From Sinohyriopsis cumingii (taxonomy: Eukaryota > Mollusca > Bivalvia > Unionida > Unionidae): a DNA stretch of 64,000 nt. A model generated the notes under the pieces. The model made no database searches, had not been told where the DNA came from, and saw only the letters and a program-made list of their open reading frames with translations. Positions 25,101 to 37,100 of this stretch are shown here, one piece after another. A program made the position numbers and the translations under genes. The stretch covers positions 130,154,016 to 130,218,015 of the forward strand of contig CM068829.1 of assembly GCA_028554795.2 (NCBI GenBank), given 5' to 3'. The stretch's first letter is position 1. The number at the start of each line of letters is the position of its first letter.

Positions 25101-28100
25101 TTGATGGCTTTCTCAAAGTGTGACTGCATTGTTGACATTTTTGATCGCATTCCTTGAAGTTTGACTGCAGTGTTGACATTGACAGATTTTCTTAAAGTGT
25201 GGCTGTGAATTTTTGACTGCTTTTCTTGAAGTGTGATTGTGCAGTGTTGAAGTGTGATTAATGTAATATAAAGTTGATGCATCCAGCTGTAAATGGGTTT
25301 GACAAGTTTTTATGCACACATCACTTGTCAGCACACCACTGTTTGCATGAGTAATAGCTGATCCACTTGGAAACAAATATACAGAAATGTTGAGCTTTAG
25401 TTTTCATTCCAGTTCATTTGCAGTTCTCCATTTGAAAAGGTGCATGTGACTGTATTTGAGGTTCTGCAGATGATGTAGCAGATGAGAAAAACCTTGTCAG
25501 TTTTCTCTGAGCCATTGTGGTTCTAGCAACAACCTTCTCTGGTACTTAACAATTGGAAAAAAAACTGCCTAAAATTTTGTGTCCATGCTTTGTTAATATA
25601 ATCATTAGAAGTCATTTGCTAACTGTGGTTGGAATTGTTGATACTGCAATCACTCAAGGTGGAAAAATATCAGTCAAACTGAGAAACACCATGGATGAAA
25701 CAATTTCTTATTTATTGATTGAAATATCGTTTATTTCCTGTGTGAGGTTTGAAAACTCTGCTTTTCGTGATGGTGTCACATGTTCAGAGGCAAACAGTAA
25801 CAACTTTGATTCACATCAGTCTCATGACCAAGTAGTCACATTAGCTTAGTAGTTATTGTGGATGACTTATGTGACCATAAGTGGGGATTTGAATCTTGCC
25901 TAGGTCAGGTAAGGTCTATCACTGTCACATTTGCTTGAACATGGTACTTAACTCTGGTTGGCTGGGCATAATAAAACTTTTTTGTCCTAATGTGACTCCC
26001 AAGATCAAACCTCGTTTTCTGATATGCAGTTAGCAATATAGTTTTTATAAGGACTATAAGCATTCATGGGTTGAAATTTCACTTTTCCAACTTGCAATGG
26101 CAAGTTGAAAATTTCTAGTTGTTGAGTGAATTTTCTGATATTGATTTGATGCTGACCAGTGTTTCTCTTTAATGAAAAGGATACTATATCAAGAATATTT
26201 CCAAATTAATCCTTTCTGCAGGAAGTTTGGGAGGGGGGCATCTTTTGTTTGTTTATTTTGCATCAAGCTCACACAAGCACTTGGCTTACACTGATCAGGA
26301 ATGAAAAGCAGTTATCACTTGGAGAACAGACTGGTCCCAATTAGTAATTAATTACATGTAGTCTTAGAAGGATTGCATAATAAATTCTGGAAAAAGTACC
26401 TTTCACATAATTGAATTTAGGTCACTTGAAGATTTCTATTATAACTGCATGTGTAAGAGTTTATTTTGGGCAAGTAACAATTTCTAGTACTTGCCTGACT
26501 GGGAAAGTACCAGTTTCTAGTACTTGCCTGACTGGGCAAGTAACAATTTCTAGTACTTGCCTGACTGGGCAAGTAACAATTTCTAGTATCTGCCTGTCTA
26601 GGCAAGTAACAATTTCTAGTACTTGCCTGACTTGGCTGGTGGATTTTTGGAGATTTTTCAACCCCTGACATTGATGTTTCCTGCAGGATGATGCCAACCA
26701 TGACCCACAGTGGTCATATGAGCAGTGTGTGGCAGCCAAACTTGTCCGTGGAGGCATAGAGATTGGCCCAGCAGAACTGGACATCATGAGCAAGACCACA
26801 GTGACAGTGTTTGAGATTTTGGAGAGATGTTGGGCCTCACAGGACTGTTCGCTGATAGACATGAAGATTGAATTTGGAGTTCAGCATGATACAGGTATGT
26901 TAATTTGAGAGTTTTATCCTATATTCATTTTGTACAGTGCTATTTAAACTTTCATTAGCTACTTAAGAAGGTTGAACACTACTGTGGTCCTACTAAATTA
27001 TGGATAATATAGATGTTTGATTGCGCTTGGTTTTACACTCACTGCCTTAAATTGATGAGATCGGTCAGATTGAAATAGAAAAAAATGTAAAGTTGTAAAG
27101 AATAGCATTACAGGTGACAATTTGTGCACTTTCATTTTGACGCCATTTATATTGAAGAAAATTTAATTTTGTGCCACTGTACTCATTTTTATGCCATTGC
27201 TGGTGCCATGTGATTTGGCTCATGTGCAGATCTGTGCATTATACATTTGGGTTATGCCAATTTCAATTAAAGCCATAACCTCAGCACATGTCTATGGCAT
27301 ATCAAGTTCACCTGTGCTGATAATGGAAGAAAGAATAACAACATGGTGTATCAAAATTATTTTTAATACTTATTACATCGAATCTTCACTTGAGTGAAAC
27401 TGCTGTCATTATTCCGCAAATATAATAATGACAAAAAATTGATTTTATTCTCTTCAGTTTCTTATGATTTAAGGCTTAAGCTGTGATCCATCTCAATAAT
27501 CTAAAGTTTAGATACAGCAAACATAAACATGTCATTCTAGTAACAGGTAATAAACTTTCCTCTTGAAATTTAAATCTTTCTGAAAGCACATCTTACTTTA
27601 TCCACATATTTTAATTGCAAAGTAATAGACTATGAAATACTGATACTAATGTTTGATGCGTCAGTACTAATTCAATACTATATATGTAAATTAATGCATC
27701 ATTATGTACATAAACTAATTCAACACTATATAAACTAATTAAGCCCACTTATCCACTAACTAATGATAATTATACACTAGAGAACAGTAATAAAGTTCAC
27801 ACTTCATTGATTTTTGGACATAACCTTTGAATAAGCACTTCAGGTTTTGTACTACACATATAGTTGTTACATAAATAATTCTGCAGTTGCAGATGTATTC
27901 CGCATGACCAGCTTTCTCAGAGCAAAAGATATGAGTTTTATCTTCAACCACTTTCCTCAGCTGCATGTCTAAGGATGTATAGCCTGCTGATTGCATAGAG
28001 GAAGGGGCAGTTGTTACTTTTGTGTCCAGTTCACATTTGCAATGATGACGTGATCCACTTAACACATTCATCAAAATGTACTGATGTTGCAACTTTATGG

Positions 28101-31100
28101 GATAAGTGGTTCAGGCATGAGATGTTGATTGTTATGTTTCAGTTACCACTTGGCTTCGTGTTGTTTGGTTGCTGCAGCTGTTTCATATTGACCATTCAGA
28201 CAAAGACATGGTGTTAGGTATTGACCTTGACATTGTTTGGTATGTGCTCATACTGGCTGTAGTATTGTTTTAGCCACAGAACCACCATCATTTGTTAATT
28301 TGCAAAATAAAATACGTCTAAAGAATCAATTTGACAGGCCAAATCCACAAATTAAGTAAAATGTCTATGTATATATATATATATATATATATAAGGAGAT
28401 TTGTGAGTATGTTATTTTGTGCAGTTGGACCAAGAATAAAATGTGCGTTTCCTATTGCACTGGTTTTAAAATTATGTTTTCTTTTTTTTAAAACATGTAT
28501 TTTTTTAAGGACTTTTTTGTACCATGGGGAAAAGTACTAGGGTCAGCAATGAGAAACAGGAATAGTTGACCGATCAGACACAATTTTTTTGTTTGGTCGA
28601 ATGTTATACAGATAAATAGTTATGATATATTTTTATTGATTGAAAGAATTGCTAACCTTCTTTCTGGGAAGAGTAGCATGTTTCAGTACAGTGGACTTTA
28701 CCACAATAGTTTTGGGGGACATGGGTCTACACTTGAATTATTAGACAGACGACATAGGTCTAGTTGAATATAACATATGATTGGTATAATAAGGAAGTAT
28801 ACAGTTTCATTTCAGAAAATCCTCCTTTTTGCCAAGGACCCTCATGCTTTTCTCTGACCTTTTTTCAGGGAAGGGTAATGTGTTTCAAGACAGTTGACTT
28901 CTGAAAGTACCACCACAATAGTTCTAACAGTAAAAGTGTTGGAGAAAAACATGTTACGTCTACACTGGAATTTTTAGACCGACGTCATAGGTCTAGTTGA
29001 ATATAACATATGATTGATATGAGGAATGATACTTAATCCAGTTTCACTTTAGAAAATTCTCCTTCTCTTTCTGTGTGGAGGATTGGAACCCCCTTTGCTG
29101 GGCAACCATGGAAGGGATCACCCTAAATGTTCATAATTCTGGCACAAATATTCTGCCAAACAGCCTGTCAAGGATCGACAGGGTTGTCCTTTTGGAATGG
29201 TCTCTACACCAATTTGTAGCAGATTGGCTGTTCAGACTGTAAGAGATAACTTGGTTGCAACAAGGCTGAACAACAAGCTCCCCTCTTACATTTCCAGAGT
29301 CCTCGACCAGGGGGCCTGGACAGTGGATGCCCTCCAGTTGAACTGGGATTCTTTGTTTGTTTTCACCCTCCCGCTGTGCAGAATTATTATGCAAGTGCTC
29401 AAGTCCAGATCTTCACTGCATAGCTCATTTTGATAGCCTCAATGATCGCAATTCAGCAGTCTTCTCGACCTGTTGGTTGACCAGTCACATGACATGCATT
29501 GCCTCGCTGTTGCAGCACAAATGATCTCTGATGCACAGTAGTTTACAAGAGTCTCCACCTTCATGCCTGGCTCATCTTAAATGATATGTCTGCTAGGAGA
29601 AGTTTTTGACCAAGGTTGCAGATTGCATCATTCAGGCCAGGAGACAGTTTCTGCACAATGTTCAGTAGAAAAGGCATTAATCCTAGCTGTCCCTATGTGA
29701 GCATAGTGGTAGTTTGGTCTCTTCTATTTAATGGCTATTGGGCAGTCATGTGCAACACAAGTCCTTTGGCCATGCCATTTGTTCACACCTTATATTTGCA
29801 ATCTTAAGAGCTGCAAAGGTCATGTTCTCACTTGCTCTCTCATGCCTAGATAGAGTTTCTTGCATACATGCCAGCCATTGCGCTTACACGTTTTTGGTAT
29901 ATTCCCCTCCCCAAAAAATTAATAATTTGTTTTCTCATTTTTTTTATAACATCCACAGACCATATTCTAGAACAGATGGCTTCTATGTAACTACGACATA
30001 AGAGTATACTAGCACGATAACTCAACCCCACAACTCTGTGTTGATACTGATGGATGAAGATTTGCATGCACTTTCCTAATAGTATTATGTTCTATTTATA
30101 GCAGTTGCCCCATTTCCAAGAAACATGCTGGTTTCTGCTTTCAGTTTTTGACCTTGGTTTCTATTTATAAGAGCTGTATGGCTTAGTTAGGAGAGAACAG
30201 ACTGGTTTTCTAACTTTTAATCTTTGCTTGCAGATTCTTTGTTCTAACTAATTCATATCTGGTACAGAGCCAGTCTGGAGGTATGTGGCGCAAAAAGTCC
30301 ATTCAGATTTATTCTTGTCGATGCGTGTGTTAGAGCAAAAATATTTTAAAAATAATTTCACAGATGGATTAGGAAAAGTTGAAATACAGAGTTCCATTCT
30401 AGGGCAGCTTCACGCACCTTGCAGGCTGCGTGGAAAGGATTTTAATATTGGTCATGGTTGTAAAACAAAGAAACCTTGAATTAGCTAGTTTTACTAACTC
30501 CAATACTAAGGTAATTTCTTATTTACAGCAGAACTAAATTGTGGACACCAGTTTTATAAAAGCAGAGGTGTTATCTACTGAGTTCTTATATAACATGGAA
30601 TACCCGTAGCAGTAGAAGACTACATTGGTCCTTTGTTCAAACAGATGTTTCCTGATTCCAAAATTGCAGAAAATATGCATGTGCAAGAACAAAATTATCA
30701 AATATTGTTAGGTGTTTTGCAGAAGATACTTCACTTAAAATTTTAGAAGCCATGAAAACTGGACAACAGACAGGAGTAGTGATTATGACAAAAAGTTGTA
30801 CCCAGTATGTGTAAGAGACTTTGACAACAAAAAGGGCAAAGTCAGAGTGCTCTTCTTTCATTAACAGAATTAACAGATTCCACTGAAGAAAATATTTTTT
30901 TATTTGCTTGATAATGCTTTGAATAAACTTAAGTTGGCAGAACTGTATGGGGGGTTTTCAGCTGATACTGCATTATTGATGACTGGAATTCATAAAAGAG
31001 TTGCATTCTATATTTTGAAAAATGTCTCCATCATTGCACATATCAGGTTGTCTCTGTCATATGATGCACCATGCTGCAGGAAAGGCTGCTGATAAATTGG

Positions 31101-34100
31101 AAAGAGATATCCTGAAGTATCAAATTGGCACTCTACCTGACAATGTGCTTCATTCAGACAGAGTTGATTTTTTCATCTTATTTTCCAGCTAAAAGACCCA
31201 ATAACTGTAAGATATAAATTTCCTCTTTGTCAGGTTATGAAAAGAATATTGATTCTTTACCATTCTAAAGCTGACTGTGAGAGATTGTTCAGTACACCTC
31301 TCCCTCGATAACTTGCACACAATGGGGTCCACAAACATAGACCGCACTATAAGCGTGGTGCGAGTTACTGAGGGACCTCCAAAAATATTTAAAAACTGCT
31401 TTGATATCAAGAAAACCGTGGGGGTTTAGCAGCGTTAGGGAACTGGTCTGTTTAATGGCTGAATGCTCATTTTACAATTACGTTGATAAAAAATTTTTAA
31501 TAATGTGCTTTTTCTAAATAAAGTTGTACGTTATTCAGTTTAAATAACATTTATTTTCAACATTTCCAACATATGCAAGATCGTTCCATCTGGTTTAAAA
31601 AACAGTCAAGTGTCCACGAAAAATCTGTATTACATCACTGCTTTTTGTTTTCTTGATGAGTTTGGTTCCCATAGTGGTGTTTAATAGTATCCTGCCAGAT
31701 TGGGAGTCCACAGAGCAGGGAGCTAGACTAACTGTTTATACATAACCAAACAAGAATCATTTTTTTCAAAACTACGTGACATTTATTTCGTGAGTCAGTC
31801 ATCTACATCAAAACTCAATTTTTTTATTATTCAGTTAGTACAGTATTGATGTCGTGATTTCATTGGAAGTAATAATATTTCATTTCATCCTTGAGGATAG
31901 TGCCAGTTCAAGAATTCTCTGAAACTTGCTTGTCCACAATGATCTGCATTTGAAATCAAGCTCTTTATTTTTACGAAATACTCATTTTGCTTGGCTGCCT
32001 TGTTATCTTTGATCATCTTTATGAAAGAGTCAGTTAATTTAAGGTAGTTTATGTTACATGCACAATAACATTATTACAGTATTCGATTGATCAATTGAAG
32101 TGAGTTCATACGACCAGGGCCGCTAGATTTGTAATTTTTGAGGATTTTCATGCCTTTTAACGTCTTTTATTCCACCTCCTTTATTTTATTTAAAGACATA
32201 ATTAACGTGATAATACAAAGGAGACCAGCTTTTAATTCATTGCAACAATACAACAAATACTTCCACAAGTCAGTTACTATCAAAACTTGGTTGGCACTTA
32301 ATTAGGTTCTCAGAGAAACGCTCGCAGACAAAGCGGTTATGGTAGATTGATGCATTTTACGTTTAATTACTAGAGGACACATTGCATTTATGACGCTTAC
32401 ACTTTAAAGGAACTAAAAGATAGAGCTAGAACACAAATTTCAATTGATAAAAAAATGTATTTAATTTAATTTAATTAATTTACTGCCTCCATTCGGTGTA
32501 AGTGACCTTTTCATTGATCAAAATTTTCTTAAATATCGTTAATTGTGGTGTACTAGGAATGTCACTTGGAAAGAAAATGTAAAAAAAAATTGTATGACAC
32601 ATTTTTAAATTTGATATTTCATAGTGTTGATTAAAATTTCCAGGTCCTATCTACCGTTTTCAACTATAAAATGAGCGATACATCAAAGTTTTCATTATCA
32701 ATTTTGATCGTGCTTTTCTTCAAGTTCAACAAATAGGGATCAATTTTTCGGGTATTTTCTGGTTTAAAAAATTTGATCCACGCCTGACCCTGCGTTATAA
32801 GCAGGTTTACGAGTTATCAAGATAGTGGTGTATTGTTTACAAAAATAAAACTGAATTCAGATCCAGGCTCTGTAACCAAGCACTTAGTACTCTACTGGTG
32901 TGCCAAACATTCATAGTCTCAGCTGGTACAAAGTGTTTTGAAATGCAGTATGAGAGTCTGTTGCGTTTTAAAGCTCAAAGTGGTATATATGAAAACTTGA
33001 AGCAATAATTGATGTTAAAAGTCCAGATGGATAAATAAATCATTTTGTATATATGCTCATTGAATATTTATCATGTTATATGTGGATTACTCTTTTTCTG
33101 CTTGGTTTACTCTTTTTGTCCACTTGGATTACACTTTTTCCTTGCCAGGGGTTGGCATGTATGTTCTTGTGTGTGGTGTTCTTGTTTGTTTTTATATTTC
33201 AAACTCGCCACCCTACCCTACTCCATGAACCATTGGGTTTAGCCTCTTTTGAGAATCTTACCTTACAATCTGTTTCCCATCTTATCAGCTTCTGTGAGAC
33301 AAAGGAGCAAGTTTCATGACATTTAATTCCAAAAGGTTGTTCACAGCTTCTTTGGTTGCTTCACTCCTTTTGGAGGTCCTCAGTCTATATTGTATCTGTG
33401 CAGATAATGATTTACATTTATTGTGCCTAGTTAGGGCTTTATGGTTTTGTTTGACCACTTTTGAAGGAAGAATAAAGGGTAGGAAGTGATTTTTACTTCT
33501 AAAGGGCTGCTCTTATGTGTTGCATTTCCAAAAGTCTGGACGAGGCCCCAAGTGGTCTAAAGCACTCTCCGTTATGGATCACTGCCATCTCACCTCTCTC
33601 TGTACCGGTTCGAGTCTTGGATTCAGCCAATGTGGGTATGTGAGAAAGCTTGCCAGTAGCTTCTCGTGGGTCGGTGGTTCTTTCCGGGGTTTTCCCAGGT
33701 TCTTCCTCCACCATTAATACTGGCTGCCATGTATAGCCTATCGTGTGCTGAAAAATGGTGTTAAACCCCACAACAACAACAACCAGAAGTCTGGACAGTC
33801 TTACTGAGAGAGATCTTTAATTCATTAAATCCAATGATAAAGTTAGAGCTTTTGCTACTTTGTGGATTTATTGATTTCATTCTTCATTGGAAGATGTTAT
33901 TAAAAAAAACCATGTTTTGGCAGTCACAATCTACCATCTCCTTCTACATTCGGCCTTGGCACACCTGAACCAAGGCATATTTCACTTGGAGGCCTGGCAC
34001 AAAAAGTGGTTCAAACTGATGACAACTTGGCAGTATTTATCACTCTTACCATATTGCACCTTATTTTGAAGTAAGAATGTCACACCTGGATGGTGCCTGA

Positions 34101-37100
34101 TAGATTCTTCAGGAGAGTTCATCTATTCCACCGTAAGTCAAAAAATGAAGGGTGGGGGGAAGGACAAAAAAATCCATAATAGTGGCCATGATATAGTGTT
34201 AATATCTACCCAATTAAGTGGACACTGGCATGTCACTGATCCTTCATGTAGGACTCCATGATCACATTACGGTGTGTGCAACCCCAAAAAAACATGCTTT
34301 TTTTAAAAAAACATGCGTTGTTTTTTTTTTAAGGTCAAGACCAGTTTTCATCATTTGTAGCAGCATTTTATGGATGTGTCAACCCAAACATAATACAAGG
34401 GTTTGAATTAAGTAAATCCAGTTCTGTTTTTCTGTATAAAAAAATTGTAGTTATTGTCCCTGCTTGACTTCACTTTCCACTTACAGAGATTAAAACCAGA
34501 TTTGGTATGATGCTTTACATTTGGAACGCTTAGGTCAGATTTCATTGTTTAAAATGGGGTGGGTGGGTAAATTTATTTAAAATATTAAACATTTATTGAG
34601 CATCTGACTTAGAACTCAATGACATGATATTGGTGGGTCATTCATCTTGTATGGATATTTGTGATTGCCACGAACAACAATTATCTTGAGATATTCTGCC
34701 CAATAACTTGGACTTAGCTAAATAAAGCAAACAAATTATTACTTTTCATTTTAATATATGTAATAGTCTTAAGTTTTTACAGGCAAACAATCTGCCCCTG
34801 TCCCAATAAAAGATATTGGAAGTCATGCAGTATATCCTATTTGAGCAATTTACTCTTGAAAATATTGTTTGCAATTGGTCCACCTTTAACACATTAACCC
34901 ATATTGATGAGTTTAAGGGGCAGGAGGTAGTAGCCTACTGCCGAGCTATGTAGTGTCATGGTTATGCATGATACACTAAAGTGGGTGGTATTGTAGAAAG
35001 GTAGACAGATGTAGCTCTACAATGATACCAAATAATCTGGAATTTCTAGTTGCACTAAAAAATACAGAGGGAAAAACCTCATTTTTGGACCTGATTTTTT
35101 TAAACCCAAAATTCGCTCGTGGTCGGAATCCAATTTTGTGTCCTGATTTTAGACTTTTTGGTCTCAGATCTAAGGCAAACCGGTATGAACTGCAAACAGA
35201 CAGGTGAACCTTTGCAAAAAGTAGGATAAGATGAGCATTTGGAATAAAGAGTGGTCTTGATACAAAAATAATGGGTCTGTTAAGCAAAAAAAAAAAGGAT
35301 TCCAACTTTTACCCTTCTGCTTATGCGTAAGCCAAATAGCCAATGAAAAACTATGTTTCTAACACAACTAGGCAGTATTATATTGGAAGATCACCTGCAA
35401 GTTGTTGTTTTTGGATGTATTCAGAAATATCTTTCAAAATGTTTTTCCTACTCAAATTTCAGACGAAAACTACAAAAACCTCAAGGGGTTAATGTGTTAA
35501 AGAAATTACAGATCACAGGCCCCATTTTCACTCACCCAAGAAATAGCCTTCATATAATAGAACAGATGTGTATGCATTGCTTTTTAAGGATGGTCTCAGA
35601 TGTTATTTATCTTTATGAACCCCTTGTCTCGAATTGTGTTTGGTGGATAAACCTTGTGATCCAGGTAAAATAGTGGGGGTAAGTCTGGGAAAAATTTAAA
35701 AAGGTTCAGATAACAAATTTATTTTCTTACAGGAGAGATCCTAGTTGCAGATGTAATTGATAGTGACTCCTGGCGATTGTGGCCTGCTGGAGACCGAAGA
35801 CTCATGAAGGACAAACAGGTGTACAGAGAACTGAAGGAGGTCACACAGGAAGCTTTGGACACAGTGAAGAGGAACTTTGAATGGGTTGCAGAAAGAGTCA
35901 CAGTAAGTTGTTGAAGTTGAAAATTAATAATCAGTGATATCATTGAAGGAATGAAAGGTGAAGGTGTCACTGCAGTCCGACGAATACGTATTAAATGTAA
36001 CAACAATCTGCAGGACACCAACACCATTGTACTCACCTTCAACAGGCCAACTGTACCCAAAGTGGTAAAAGTTGGCTTTTTGCAAGTAAAGGTAGAGATT
36101 TACATTCCAAACCCCCTTCGGTGTTATAAGTGTCAAAAATACGGCCATCACGAAGACCGCTGCTCCAAAAGCCAAATATGTGGCCGATGCGGAGACAATG
36201 CTCATCAGGAATCTGATTGTAGAGCAACTCCGCATTGCGTCAACTGTGGAAAAGAGCACCACGCAAATTCTAAGGATTGCGATACCTGGAAACAGGAGAA
36301 GGAAATTCAGAGGGTAAAATACACAAATAATATTCCCTATCCAGAAGCCAGAAAACTTGTACAGGCGAAAACAGCCCATCCTTCTCCACTGTAGTGAAGA
36401 GCAATCCTAAAACAACGAAGGACACTCAAACACAAACAGAAGCACCCGATTCAACACCAAATTCAAACACCCCCCCATTACCAAGCACAGAAAAACACGG
36501 CATCTACTCAGACTACATTTAATAATACCCAACCACCGAAATCACCAAAAAGTAAAAAATCTCATGGAAACAGACAACAAAAGGGGTCAGATGACCCCAT
36601 CAGACTATATAACAGGTTTGGAGACATTGAGAGCATGGATGCAGAAGAATCTGCTCTATGCGCTCAAGGTAGCTCCAGACCTAACAACAAAAAATTCACC
36701 CCCGTACTTCCTCCAGAGAAATAACCAGATTGCCTCCGCGAAAGGTCTAACTAGGTCCAGAGTCTCCAATATAAACTTATAATGAAGAACACCATCATAC
36801 AATGGAACTGTAGAGGACTTAAAGCCAACTATCACGATATTCTTCTGCTTATAAACAAACATGATCCTGCAGTACTATGTCTTCAGGAGACTTTTTTGAA
36901 AGATACGGAGAACGTCACACTCAAAAACTACTCACTGTTTAACACCTACTCACAGAATGTTGACAGAGCCTCAGGAGGAGTCTCTGTTATTGTGAACAAC
37001 AGAGCCCCTCATAGCTTCATCCATTTAAACACCAATTTACAAGCCATTGCTGTAAGCGTCACTCTACCTCAAGTGATTACATTTTGCTCTATTTACTTAC

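Larger units (their letters stand above)
29863..33163 (+). mobile_element. DNA transposon, family X, copy 2 (interrupted by a pogo element)
   Basis: The left end is CATACATGCCAGCC and the reversed right end is CATACATGCCAACCCC. A perfect 6-bp duplication TTCTTG lies at 29857-29862 and 33164-33169. The + strand between about 30640 and 31290 carries broken hAT-type transposase text: [39 protein letters not shown] and [20 protein letters not shown]. The dimerisation end follows after the insertion near 32834. Without the 1536-bp pogo insertion the copy is about 1.77 kb. Confidence 0.85.

Noticed and set aside
26411..26862. Repetitive proteins on both strands across the 33-bp repeats
   Set aside because: The frames exist only because the repeat length is a multiple of three. 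They overlap a real PAICS exon and have no other support.
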